From the NCBI RefSeq assembly GCF_026627925.1, contig NZ_JAPNLE010000009.1, forward strand, positions 3,968,001 to 4,032,000: a stretch of DNA of 64,000 nt, written 5' to 3'. The DNA is from Cupriavidus sp. D39. GTDB taxonomy: Bacteria; Pseudomonadota; Gammaproteobacteria; Burkholderiales; Burkholderiaceae. Shown one piece after another: positions 21,326 through 30,750 of this stretch. The notes beneath the pieces were generated by a model, which saw only the letters and a list, made by a program, of their open reading frames with translations, ran no database searches and was not told where the DNA came from. The position numbers and the translations under genes were made by a program. Numbering within the stretch: the stretch's first letter is position 1; every line of letters starts with the position of its first letter.

Positions 21326-21735
21326 GGCGTCAACCGATCCAGTACGGTGCGCAACGTGGTCGCGTCGACCGCGCCTTCGATGCGAATCACCGCCCGGCCC
21401 AAACGGATCTCGATGGCGCCGTTCGGCGTCGCCGGCTCGCAAGCCGCTGCCGCCGAACTCACTGGCCTCGGAGCCGGGCGCGGGTCTGGTTGTTCAACGG
21501 TCACCGGCAACAACACCGCAGCTTCCTGCCGCTGTTGCGCTCGATAGCTTCGGCGCCACGTGAACAGCATGTTCGCGTTGATACCGTGCTCGCGCGCCAA
21601 CTTCGATACCGAGATGCCCGGCTCACATGCAGCGGCTGCCAACCGCCGCTTGAATTCCTCGCTATGATTCGGCCGGCCTTTGCGACTGCCAGCGACTGGC
21701 ACTTCCTGTGACTGTGACAAAGTAGTTCCCATCAA
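21322..21735 (-). CDS. tnpA: IS66 family protein TnpA
   Basis: A 137-residue helix-turn-helix protein ([42 protein letters not shown]) typical of IS66 Orf1, with a low-complexity linker and a short C-terminal domain ([25 protein letters not shown]). It is the first gene of the tnpABC operon, close to the right inverted repeat at 21802. Confidence 0.93.
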   Translation of the reverse strand: MMGTTLSQSQEVPVAGSRKGRPNHSEEFKRRLAAAACEPGISVSKLAREHGINANMLFTWRRSYRAQQRQEAAVLLPVTVEQPDPRPAPRPVSSAAAACEPATPNGAIEIRLGRAVIRIEGAVDATTLRTVLDRLTP

Positions 21736-22093
21736 ATAGTAATGGGAACTACTTTGGAGCCACTCTACTTTGCAGTACAGACGGTGCAGGCGACTCGCTT
21801 ACCTTTCGAGAACGAAATGCCTATTTCCTGAGCCATCCAAAGCCTGCCGGGAATCGAATCTGGGGCTGCGAGCGCACGCCAAGCACATTCTCCGTAGGCA
21901 ACAATTGTAAGGACCCCGCGTACCGGTGATGGGGCTGGCTACCCGAGTCGGCTGGTGTGATTGTACGACTCAGTTTCGTCCTGGACGCAGTCGAGCAGTT
22001 CTGATTTACCGGCACTACCCCGCCAGCGGAATGCGTCCTGAAGAACCACATTCCCACTCCGGCCGTTATCCAGATTCCCCATGGCACGAACGC

Positions 22094-22327
22094 CTACTCA
22101 CCTGGCTTTGTCCCAGCGAGCGTACTGAAGGTCGGTCGCTTCTCCCGTCTCGCACGGCATTTTTCGAGCTCTCGCGACAGTGCGTCGATTTCCGACTGCA
22201 TGCCGGCCGCCCGCCGGAGCAGCTGACCAACTCGGTGCCAATACTCGTAACCCAAGTCGCCATCTGCTAACGCGAGCTCGTGGAACTTGCGAAGTGCAAT
22301 GTCCAGGTCGATTTGATTCTCCATCAT
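22094..22327 (-). CDS. small coiled-coil protein, unknown function
   Basis: A 77-residue protein with a Shine-Dalgarno-like GGAGCACC directly before the ATG. It is acidic and helical (DLDIALRKFHELALADGDLGYEYWHRVGQLLRRAAGMQSEIDALSRELEKC). It lies about 240 bp downstream of gajB on the same strand. The region 21803-22093 before it has no convincing gene. Confidence 0.5.
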   Translation of the reverse strand: MMENQIDLDIALRKFHELALADGDLGYEYWHRVGQLLRRAAGMQSEIDALSRELEKCRARREKRPTFSTLAGTKPGE

Positions 22328-22434
22328 GGTGCTCCTTTCGTCGGTGTGGCAGGCTCATTCCCTGTGATGAACGTGAGTGACGGCGCTCACTCTTAGTTTA
22401 GTGTTGATGCCTGCCTCTAGGGGACGCGATGACG

Positions 22435-23856
22435 TCAATTCGACATGTCAAAGGACTGATGAGGTGACAGGACGCGAATTGAACGCGTCGCTCGTGTTAG
22501 GGCCACGTACCAATCAAATTTCGTCTTACACGCTTCCGGCGTGATGACAACATGGTCAAATTCGAGTCCTTTGACAAGCAGTGTGCTACCCACGGACCTG
22601 TTGCGAACGACCCTGCCGCGTTCGCGTCTCGAGTTTGCGACCTGCCACGTTGCGTCTTCAAGTGCAAGAGCGGGACTATCTGCGCAGAGCCGAAGAGTAG
22701 CCTTCACTGCGTACAGTAACTCGGGACGTGTAGCGGTGACACCGGTCTCGTTCTCAATGCACTGTAACGCATCAAGTACAGATGCGAGCGCTGGACCACG
22801 TCCCACACCACACAGAGCCATCTCTGCGGGTGTGGGAGGGTTCATCTGCCTCCCGGGGTTGGAGATTAGGCTCTCCACACGCTTCCGCTTGGCGGCGGCG
22901 TCAGCGCCGACGAACACCGTGCTAGCCAAGTTCAGAACAGCGGCTACACGGTCCAAACCGGAAAGAATTGACAATGAGGCATAGAAGTCACGCTCGCACC
23001 GGCCAGAGACTGGCTCAACGGTAGTTCCACCAATGGCCTTTGCCAGATTCGAACGCCGAACCGCATCAACGCTCGAGTCCAGCACTGCAGTCGTGTGTCC
23101 GGCAGGGTACCCTGATACGGTACAGAGGCGGCCTAGCTCATTGACTGGCAATCTCCGCTCACACTTAGTCCACTGCAAGCCAGCGGGAGCGCCCGACAAA
23201 TCGATATGGCCCGCTTCTATTTGACGACGGAAGTCCAGCAGCCAGGCGCCAAGCACTCCGCTCCCTACTGCGTTCCATCGATGGGGTATTGCAAGTTGGC
23301 CTGCCAGCGGGAACACAGAAAGCGTCTGACTGTGCCAATCAACAATAAGGTCCACTTTACTAAAGCCGAATATTGCCTGCAGCGGGTCGCCAAAGACGTA
23401 ACAGCGAAGGAACTTACTGAGGGCTTCAACCAGACGATGCTGCGAGCCGGAGCAGTCTTGGTACTCGTCAACAAGTACTCCGTCGTAGGAGGCCTTCAAC
23501 ACGCTAGCGACGGCGCCGGATTCCACAAGCTGGGCGCCAGCATGGTGAGCGATTGACCAATTGCTACCCTTGATGGACCAGTTTGCCGGCAATCCAGCAG
23601 AGGAAGGAAAGGCGCGCGCCCATCTATGTGCCCATGCCGAGATTGTTTCAACATGCGCCTTTGTGTCGGGGACGGAGTACTTCTTAAGCCTTCTTCGTAT
23701 GGCTTCCACGCCGGCTACCGTGTGGGTAAGTATGAGCCAGCGACCCGGAGTCTTGGCAGCAGTAACTACTATCTGTTCCGTCTTGCCTGTGCCGGCGGGG
23801 GCTTCAATTGCCCCTTTAGGGCCCGCAAGCATTCGGAGTACTTGGGGCTCAAGCAT
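22435..23856 (-). CDS. gajB: GajB-like UvrD/PcrA-type helicase (Gabija)
   Basis: Superfamily 1 helicase/NTPase of about 473 residues from the ATG at 23856, which overlaps the gajA stop by 8 bp; the longer frame to 24003 only runs back into gajA. Walker A is IEAPAGTGKTEQIV near residue 18, motif II VLVDEYQDCS, motif III FGDPLQAIFGF, and the C-terminal motifs are LLVKGLEFDHVVI and WYVALTRA. Its length and its coupling to an OLD-family nuclease match GajB of the Gabija anti-phage system. There it forms a complex with GajA and senses DNA ends or hydrolyses nucleotides. Confidence 0.85.
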   Translation of the reverse strand: MLEPQVLRMLAGPKGAIEAPAGTGKTEQIVVTAAKTPGRWLILTHTVAGVEAIRRRLKKYSVPDTKAHVETISAWAHRWARAFPSSAGLPANWSIKGSNWSIAHHAGAQLVESGAVASVLKASYDGVLVDEYQDCSGSQHRLVEALSKFLRCYVFGDPLQAIFGFSKVDLIVDWHSQTLSVFPLAGQLAIPHRWNAVGSGVLGAWLLDFRRQIEAGHIDLSGAPAGLQWTKCERRLPVNELGRLCTVSGYPAGHTTAVLDSSVDAVRRSNLAKAIGGTTVEPVSGRCERDFYASLSILSGLDRVAAVLNLASTVFVGADAAAKRKRVESLISNPGRQMNPPTPAEMALCGVGRGPALASVLDALQCIENETGVTATRPELLYAVKATLRLCADSPALALEDATWQVANSRRERGRVVRNRSVGSTLLVKGLEFDHVVITPEACKTKFDWYVALTRATRSIRVLSPHQSFDMSN

Positions 23857-25564
23857 TGCTGGCCATCCAACCCTTGAGAGCCTCAAGGTGTCTGACCAGA
23901 CTGCTATCTCCAAGGAGCGGAGCAATCCCGAGAATTGCAGAGCCAATCTGGAAGCAGAGGTCGAAGTTGTTCTTAATCCATTTTGCACTGTTCGCCACGG
24001 CACCCATCTTCATTAGCGCTGTTGCGTCTGTAAGATAGGGTGTGACCTCCGCCAAGCTGTTGAACCGTACTTTCAAATGGCTTGATAGTTCGCCAAGCAC
24101 TTGCGGATGGCCAACGTTGTTAGCAATGGTTGTCAGCAATTCTGACGCCAGCCCGTCAGGAAGACCGCAGAAGAGTTCCTGTTCCGTGCACCGTGGGATG
24201 TCCCATGCGAAATGCGCAACCCTATTTACGCTTAGTTCCATTGATGTCTTGGGGTCGGTTGGCCTGTCGCTATCAGCCAGCACCGCGGTTCGGTAGCCCA
24301 TTCGTGCAAAATGCAGGGCTACTGCAAACAGGTTGGGGTGTCCACCTCCGTCGACCAGAGCTACTCCGTCTGCTTGGAAATTGAATTGTGTGGATTCGGC
24401 GAATCCCTTGAGTAGAGCGACTTCTGTTTGTCCCTCACAAACCAGGACGGTTCTACCCAGTAGAGCTTCCCCCTTATCCCGAACGTATCGCCTCGCGTCC
24501 AGCGTCGCTGTGCTCGTGCTCCCTGCCGTCACAACACCGACTCTGCCGGTCTTTGCATCGCGTCGGCAGACGTGCACCTCATCGAAACGTACTTCCCGGA
24601 GGACAGTTGGGGAGTGAGTTGTAATGAACGCCTGTCCACTAGTTACTACCCGCTGGCGTAAATGACTGACGAGTAGTGAAATGCGATGTGGCTCCAGCCC
24701 GTACTCAAGCTCGTCGACCAGCAGAAAGTTCCTCGAAGCGCTTTCTGTGCTCTGGAGCGCGGCGACAGCGAGACGGGACGAACCAGTTCCCATACAACGT
24801 AACGGAATGTTGCCGTCATGTAGGGATACGCCGCTCGCATTCATCGAGAAACTGGTGTGGTCGAGATTGGCTGACAGAGTGCCTTGGACCTGAACGCCGA
24901 GCTTAGCAATGTCCGGACTGATAGCGTCAACGATTTCTGAGAAGGCGCTAGCGCTCTGTGCAGCGAAACTATCGCGCGCTGAGCGGAGCAAACCATTCAG
25001 TGTCGCCGGAAGTTGTTCTGGATGTGAACCGATTCGTTGCAGCGATGACCCCCGGGCCCAAGACAGGTGTTTGTCGGCGTAGACACCTAACCTTGCCGGA
25101 GATATCAGCTTTCGGTCAACAAAAGCGAGGCGCTTAGTCTTGTCGACCTCTTTGTTCCGCTGTACCCAGATGTACCAAGCGGGCTCGAGGGTGCAGTCGA
25201 CTTCGAGAGCCAGGAAGATTGCGGGTACAACCCCAGCCTGCTCGGCTGGTTCTTCATGCCATTCTCCCGTCACTGTGTTCCAGCCGGACAAGGCGTGGCC
25301 ATAACGGTCGTCGCGCAGAAGGTCATTGCGAAGGCCGCTGACAATCGCCCCTATGAAGATGTTCTGCGACGTATCGCCATTGTAGAAGTCCAGGTCGTCG
25401 AAAGCTATCGTATGCCGTTCAGCAAGTAAGCAATCGATGGCGTCCAGGATAGTCGTCTTGGCTCCGTCACCTGGGCCGATAATGCAGTTGAGTCCCGGTG
25501 ACGGTCTCCAGTCGAGCGCGGAAATGCCTCGGAACCGCTGAATCCATAGACGTTCTATACGCAC
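23849..25564 (-). CDS. gajA: GajA-like OLD-family ATP-dependent endonuclease (Gabija)
   Basis: A 571-residue protein with an N-terminal ABC-type ATPase domain and a C-terminal TOPRIM nuclease. It opens IERLWIQRFRGISALDW with Walker A-like GPGDGAKTT near residue 31. The late Walker B is NFLLVDELEYGLEP, followed by the D/H-loop THSP. TOPRIM motifs are VLVCEGQTEVALL (Glu) and VLADSDRP (Asp-x-Asp). This is the Gabija GajA architecture. The phosphate-binding loop has Ala where Gly normally precedes Lys (GAKT instead of GKT), which could weaken nucleotide binding. First gene of the operon; 25565-25775 upstream holds only the promoter region. Confidence 0.87.
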   Translation of the reverse strand: MRIERLWIQRFRGISALDWRPSPGLNCIIGPGDGAKTTILDAIDCLLAERHTIAFDDLDFYNGDTSQNIFIGAIVSGLRNDLLRDDRYGHALSGWNTVTGEWHEEPAEQAGVVPAIFLALEVDCTLEPAWYIWVQRNKEVDKTKRLAFVDRKLISPARLGVYADKHLSWARGSSLQRIGSHPEQLPATLNGLLRSARDSFAAQSASAFSEIVDAISPDIAKLGVQVQGTLSANLDHTSFSMNASGVSLHDGNIPLRCMGTGSSRLAVAALQSTESASRNFLLVDELEYGLEPHRISLLVSHLRQRVVTSGQAFITTHSPTVLREVRFDEVHVCRRDAKTGRVGVVTAGSTSTATLDARRYVRDKGEALLGRTVLVCEGQTEVALLKGFAESTQFNFQADGVALVDGGGHPNLFAVALHFARMGYRTAVLADSDRPTDPKTSMELSVNRVAHFAWDIPRCTEQELFCGLPDGLASELLTTIANNVGHPQVLGELSSHLKVRFNSLAEVTPYLTDATALMKMGAVANSAKWIKNNFDLCFQIGSAILGIAPLLGDSSLVRHLEALKGWMASNA

Positions 25565-25775
25565 TGTTCACCTCGGCTCATTCACCATACATAGGATTCG
25601 TATTTCGCCGAGCACCTAGCCGGACTCAGCCTAAGAAAGAAGCCCGTGGGGTGCTCCGATAAAAGATGCTCGCCGATACTGTCACAATTATGCAGCATCC
25701 CTTACGTCAAGGCAGGAGGCTAGTAAAGTGTCGCACCGACTAACGATGCGCTGTCGTTACGGACGGCCAGAGCGG

Positions 25776-26603
25776 CTACTTGCCAAATTTGACCGGGCAC
25801 TGTGCAGCAAGCGTCTTCACGTCGTCCTTACTCAGTAACGTCGGATTGGGCAGCAGGCGAATTTGCCGGAAGATGTCACCAGAGTCATAGGAAGTCTCAG
25901 CCACGAACGCCAAGAAGTGGATGCGTTGCTGTATATACGGTGCGGCTCTGCCGGTGCACTCCGGTTCGAACAGTCCGTGAATCGGCTGCCACTGTCCCTT
26001 GTGAAGCCAGCAGTGAACTAACTCTTGCGGCATCCCACGAGGTCCGTATGCGATTTGCGTGTAGTCCCAATGGTCGCCGCCGTCCAGAAACGCCCGCATG
26101 TCGACAACGATGACCTGAATGGGGCCACCCGGCACAGGAAATTTGACTACTTGCTTCCCATCGAAGACTTTCTCGCCGATTTTCTGCTGGACGAGCAACA
26201 TCTCGCCTTCTTCGCTCTCTTCATTTTCTTTCGCGTTGTTTGCCATACTTGGCGACTGGAGCAGCCGAGATATAAACGGGCCGTCCTCGACTGTAGCTCG
26301 CCGTAGTGCCTCGCTAGGCCTGATACTTGTAAGCTCGAAAAGCCAGTCAACGTTGCCCGGCACTCGAAAATCGATGACAGTATCACCGACCCCAGCACGA
26401 TATTCGTATTCGGGCGTCAATCCTTGCGAATGAAGAGCATGCGCAAATCTCGCTTCGAACAGCAACGGCATGTTCTCGTTCGTGAGCCCACCGTCACGCT
26501 CAATACGTTCAGCAAGAGGTCGGGACCATGGAACAGCGAGCAGCTCCGGCAAGACCCGCTGCATCGCCTTTCCCTCACGTTCGCTTAATGTCTCCCCCCA
26601 CAT
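25776..26603 (-). CDS. unknown protein with a possible restriction-nuclease-like fold
   Basis: A 275-residue cytoplasmic protein. Its N-terminal third has a spacing like the PD-(D/E)XK nuclease superfamily: a Glu helix LLFEARFAHALHSQG, then GDTVIDFRVPG and WLFELTS. The usual Lys of the E-x-K motif is Thr here, so this is a weak guess. The remainder (QVIVVDMRAFL, QIAYGPRG) is alpha/beta and unrecognised. It lies about 50 bp after the original end of the gene at 27817-28361, so the two were one operon divergent from the HTH-GTPase gene before the IS5 insertion. Confidence 0.65.
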   Translation of the reverse strand: MWGETLSEREGKAMQRVLPELLAVPWSRPLAERIERDGGLTNENMPLLFEARFAHALHSQGLTPEYEYRAGVGDTVIDFRVPGNVDWLFELTSIRPSEALRRATVEDGPFISRLLQSPSMANNAKENEESEEGEMLLVQQKIGEKVFDGKQVVKFPVPGGPIQVIVVDMRAFLDGGDHWDYTQIAYGPRGMPQELVHCWLHKGQWQPIHGLFEPECTGRAAPYIQQRIHFLAFVAETSYDSGDIFRQIRLLPNPTLLSKDDVKTLAAQCPVKFGK

Positions 26604-26698
26604 CGAAGCCTCCCACGAAACGGATTTGACTGTAGGAGCGAAGCCAACCTAAGGCTACGCTGAACAAGCTGGGCAAATTGAGTTACGCAGGTTGATCA

Positions 26699-27832
26699 GG
26701 AGCCCGTTCGGCCGGAAAAATAGCTGTGGCGACGAGAATTTGCCCTCGCGCGCCCCAATTGGGGTGTGTTGGCGGGGCGCCCGCCCCGCATTCGCCCTTT
26801 ACGGGCGGACTGCTCCCATCAGATGCCCTCGACTCAAATAGAGATTGGCCAGCGCCAGCGCCGTGAAGGCTCGGCCGGCATTCTTCTTCAGGCCGCGGTA
26901 GCGGACTTTCGTGAAGCCCCACAGGCGCTTAACCACGGCGAAGACATGCTCAACCCGGGCCCGGATCTTCGATTTGTTACGGTTCTTCCCGCGTTGCACT
27001 TCGTCAATCTCCCCGTTTCTGCGGGTCCGCTGATTGGTGAAGTCCTTGGCGTGCGGCGCCTTCGATGCGATCAGCTCCTGCTGACTGGCGTATGCGCTGT
27101 CACCGTACACACGCCGCTCCTCCCCATGCAGAAGCTGGGGCAGCGCATGCTTGTCGTGAACGTTGGCCGGCGTCACCACCGCGGAATGGGCCAACCCGCT
27201 CTGACTATCCACGCCAATGTGCAACTTCATGCCAAAGTACCACTGCTGGCCTTTGCGGGTCTGATGCATCTCGGGGTCGCGCGACTTCTCTTCATTTTTC
27301 GTCGAGCTGGGCGCACCAATAATTGTGGCATCGACAATTGTGCCGGTCTTCAGCTTCACGCCATTGGCTTGCAGGAGTCGGCCAACCTCCGCGAACAGCC
27401 GTTCGGCAAGCTGATGTTTCTCCAGCAGCCGCCGAAACTTCAATACCGTGGTGGCGTCCGGCACCGGCTCACGACCCAGGTCAATTCCTACGAAGCGGCG
27501 CAGGCTGGCGCTGTCATATAGCGCTTCCTCGCAAGCCAGATCTGCCAGGTTGAACCAGTGCTGCAGAAAGTGGATGCGCAGCATCCGCTCCAGACCAATG
27601 GGCCGCCGGCCATTGCCTGCCTTCGGATAGTAGGGCTCAATCACGGCGCACAATGCCGCCCACGGCACGATCTGATCCATCGTCGCCAGAAACTCTTCAC
27701 GTCGCGTTGGCTTGCGGTGTTGCTCGAAACCTGCACATTGATCTGCACCCGCTGCCAACGTCATCTGCTTCATGTTCATCTCTTTGCGCTCGTGATTCTT
27801 CAAATAACGCGCCTTCTCACGAATCGGAGGAC
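26699..27832 (-). mobile_element. IS5-family insertion sequence
   Basis: The element is bounded by TTGATCA at 26692-26698 and 27833-27839. If one copy and the intervening DNA are removed, the interrupted gene on the minus strand reads through ATGCTGATCAAC into about ten more residues and a TAG at 26655-26657. That supports these boundaries. Terminal inverted repeats are weak (partial match around CCCGTTCG/CCGATTCG), so the exact ends could be off by a few bases. The single transposase gene fills most of it. Confidence 0.75.
26799..27803 (-). CDS. IS5-family transposase
   Basis: A 334-residue DDE transposase. It opens with the family block MKQMTLAAGADQCAGFEQHRKPTRREEFLATMDQIVPWAALCAVIEPYYPKA, has the catalytic Asp in GTIVDATIIGAPSSTKN, the second in VYGDSAYASQ, and ends with IRARVEHVFAVVKRLWGFTKVRYRGLKKN containing the Y-(2)-R-(3)-E-like signature. 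Length is normal and the frame is intact, so it may be active. Start could be the internal Met at MKQMT. Confidence 0.95.
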   Translation of the reverse strand: MKNHERKEMNMKQMTLAAGADQCAGFEQHRKPTRREEFLATMDQIVPWAALCAVIEPYYPKAGNGRRPIGLERMLRIHFLQHWFNLADLACEEALYDSASLRRFVGIDLGREPVPDATTVLKFRRLLEKHQLAERLFAEVGRLLQANGVKLKTGTIVDATIIGAPSSTKNEEKSRDPEMHQTRKGQQWYFGMKLHIGVDSQSGLAHSAVVTPANVHDKHALPQLLHGEERRVYGDSAYASQQELIASKAPHAKDFTNQRTRRNGEIDEVQRGKNRNKSKIRARVEHVFAVVKRLWGFTKVRYRGLKKNAGRAFTALALANLYLSRGHLMGAVRP

Positions 27833-28361
27833 TTGATCAGCATTGCCCTAAGACTTCGCGACGGTGTTGGGAGCGTTGAGCGCGTGTCCTCACGACCGAC
27901 AAACCAAAAGTCGGTGCTACCACGCGCATCGCTCACCGCAGAGTCGAACGCCCGCTCCAGCAGGCGTTCGACTAGCAACGCTACGCGACAGTCGCCACCG
28001 GCAGTACAGCGATGACCAATCGCGGCCCATCGACTTGCTGCGAGATTCTCTGCCGCCTCGTTGACTATATCGCGGTCTTCCCACGAAAGCTTGGGAGATA
28101 GCGCAAACCGTACATCGTCCGTCGCGTCTAGCAGTCCCTGGAGAACATCAGCCGATTGTGCATCGACCAGGCGTTCCGAGGAATCCTGCCGACCAGTTCG
28201 GCAAGCCCATTCATACAGTCGCGTATCCAGCTTTTCGACACTCGCCGCAGCATGGATGCGCGATAACAGCGCCTCATCCGCCGCCTGCATGTGACGTTCT
28301 GCGCTGACCACAGTCCTTCCTGCAGGGCGCCGCCCTCGGTGAAGCTGCTGCCCCCAACCAT
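27817..28361 (-). CDS. unknown protein divergent from the HTH-GTPase, 3' end cut by IS5
   Basis: About 181 residues, helical, with no recognised domain: core RHMQAADEALLSRIHAAASVEKLDTRLYEWACRTGRQDSSERLVDAQSADVLQGLLDATDDVRFALSPK. The ATG at 28361 (MVGGSSFTEGGALQEG) joins the core frame if one base is restored near 28313; the uninterrupted frame would instead start at 28374. The last four residues and stop come from the IS5 end. The native tail probably ended about ten residues later, across the IS. It is 90-100 bp from, and divergent to, the HTH-GTPase gene. Confidence 0.55.
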
Positions 28362-28461
28362 TAATACGATGCAAGAAGCACTTATGATGAGAGAGAAATC
28401 TTGTTGAAAGGTTTCAGAAACGTTGCTATGCTAAATGCTACACATCCTCCGGGGAGCGAAC

Positions 28462-30591
28462 ATGGCACGTCCAAGCATTAGCGAAATTGGTCCCAACCTT
28501 GCAAGACTGCGGGATTCAGCAGGCCTGAAGCAGGCAGAACTTGCGGCGCGACTTACCATGAGTGCGCCATCGCTATCGCGGGTTGAGAGCGGAGAGCGCC
28601 CTCTCGCTCCTGACGAACTTCAATCCCTGCTTGCTTCCATCGGGACAGAAGACGCATTGCGGTTCTCCGAGTATCTGGGTCGAGATTGGCAAGAACTGCC
28701 CGTTCCCCTCTCAATCACCCAGAACAGGACCTGCTTTGGGAAGCCGACCAGGCAAGCGTCGCTTTGCGACGCCTGCTCGACAGTGACATCAAAGCCTCCT
28801 TCCAGAAGCGTATCGAGGAGTATTTGGGCCAGATTCAATCAGCTTCGAGCCTCCTTTTGAAGCGGGACCATACAGTTGCCCTGATTGGCAGCATCGGGGT
28901 TGGCAAGAGCACAGCCATTTGTCGCGCCCTGGGCTTAGAAGTAAGTTCGGATGAAGGATTACCTCAGACAGTACTCGAAGTAGGCGCTGGGGGCATTACC
29001 ATCTGTGAAGTACACATTTATTCTGGACCAGGTTACGGTCTAATAGTTGAGCCCTGCTTGGAAGATGAAGTGCGTGCTCACGTCATGGATTTCGCCGAGT
29101 ACATGTGGCGGTCAGCGAAGGGTAGCCCCGCAGTTACGGACGAAGAGGGGAAACGCAAGGCGTATCCAAGGAGATTGAACGTGCGATTCGCAATCTCTCC
29201 GGATTGCGAGTAAGAAAAACCAAAACCCCCGACGGGAAGACCAAGCGCACAGACGACGCTAAGATTCTCGCATTGACTTACGATACACCACGCGATTTTG
29301 CCGTCGAGGTGCTCGCACGCATGTCTTTGCATAAGCGTGATGCGCGGAATGTGTGGCACGAGCCGTTGAATGGCAAAGCCCCCTGACATGGCTTCGAGAG
29401 ACCTTCCTCGAGATTAACAACGGCCGGCATCCCGACTTTAGCTTGCCGCGACGCATTGAGTTAGTAGTTCCGATGCCGTTGGTGCCGAATACCGACCTTA
29501 ACGTCCGCTTTATTGACACCAAAGGGATTGACCGCACTGCAGGGCGTCCCGATTTAGAGGTACACCTGCAAGACCCACATTCGCTGGCGTTGCTCTGCTC
29601 CAAATTCAACAACGCCCCGGGAACAGAAGCACGACTACTTCTGACGCGAGCCAAAGAAGCTGGTCAGCGTGACCTGGAACGGAACGCTGCCCTCTTAGTA
29701 TTGCCGCACCCGGGCGAAGCGATGAAGATGAAGGATGACGCTACGTCAGAGTACGTCGAATCTGCCGAAGAGGGCTGCGAACTGAAGGGGGAGCAAGTAG
29801 AAACCGCATTGGAATCAACAGGCATTCACAACATGCCGATTTGCTTCTTCAATGCTATGGAGGACTCGAGGGATACCCTCGTTCGCTTCGTCATGGACCG
29901 CTTGACCGAGGCTCGTAAGGCGTTCAGCACCGAACTCGAAGGGCTGGTGGCAAGCGTGCGAGAGGTAATTGAAAACCAGGCCAAGGAGCAGGCTCAAGCC
30001 GTTTTGCGAGAGGCTGCGTCCCAGCTTAAGCATTGGGTTAGCCAGAACAAGGCATCCCCCAGGCCCACCCGCCAGATTCAGGGAAGCCTTATCAAGGAGT
30101 TGCAGGCAGCGCATCCGAGCACCGTCCATGCTGCTGTACGGCGTGAAGGAGACTGGCCCAACCTTAGCTATGGGTATCAGCTTGGCCACGGGGCGCGAAC
30201 GCTCGCTACTGCCACCCTTGGAAAGAAAGTTGGCGACTTCACGGCTATCGCTGAGAACCTTCGTACAAATCCAGAATTCTCAGAGGCAGAGACTCTCATA
30301 TCGCAATGTGAACAGGTGCTTCAAGTTGCTTTTGACCAGCTCCTCCGGAAGATGCAATTGTCAGGGGAGTCTCTCTTTGGGGAGGAGATGAAGAGAGATA
30401 AGGACTTTTGGCTGGGCTGTGAGCGGGAGTGGGGCCAAGGGTCAGGATACCGTGACCGTGTGACTACTAGAAGCGTCGGGTGGTTTGATGATGACTCTCA
30501 CCAGGCAGTGGGGATGGGGATTCAGCACCTTCTGGAGCAAGAATGGAAGGAGGCGTTAAGTCGTGTCGAGGCCATGCTGCAGGATATTTGA
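28462..30591 (+). CDS. XRE helix-turn-helix fused to a dynamin-like GTPase (three frameshifts)
   Basis: Four overlapping open frames read as one ~710-residue protein once a base is restored at each of three places: the C run at 28699-28701, GG at 29159-29160, and the C run at 29379-29383. From the ATG at 28462 (GGGGAG ribosome-binding site) there is a Cro/C1 domain (residues ~8-60), a short helical linker, then a P-loop GSIGVGKST (G1). A Thr-bearing G2-like GGITICEV follows, and a DxxG G3 motif in VRFIDTKGID about 190 residues after G1. The C-terminal ~300 residues are helical. The long G1-G3 gap and helical stalk resemble dynamin-like GTPases. I know no named system with this fusion. Confidence 0.7.
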
Positions 30592-30750
30592 CGGAGCCTA
30601 CACCCGGCGTAGCTCACCAACTTAATTGACGGGTATGGGAAACGGGGGCGCCCCCCGACCCTTTGTCAATCCCGTGATGTTAGCATCTTACGGTTTGCTC
30701 TCGGGCACCGTACGCGGACAGGTCCGCTACAAGAATCAGGAAATATTTGC

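Larger units (their letters stand above)
17688..21802 (-). mobile_element. IS66-family insertion sequence, interrupted by an IS3-type element
   Basis: Ends carry the IS66-type inverted repeat beginning GTAAGCGAGTCG (17688 inward; complement ending at 21802). They are flanked by a perfect 8-bp target duplication CTTTCGAG at 17680-17687 and 21803-21810, the size expected for IS66. It encodes tnpA (21322-21735), tnpB (20978-21325) and tnpC (19521-20948 plus the remnant 17741-17908) on the minus strand. tnpC is cut by a second element at 17909-19557, so this copy can no longer make its transposase. Confidence 0.93.

Noticed and set aside
21821..22087. 88-residue minus-strand ORF between IS66 and the small coiled-coil gene
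   Set aside because: Composition is irregular, it starts without a ribosome-binding site, and nothing in it is recognisable.
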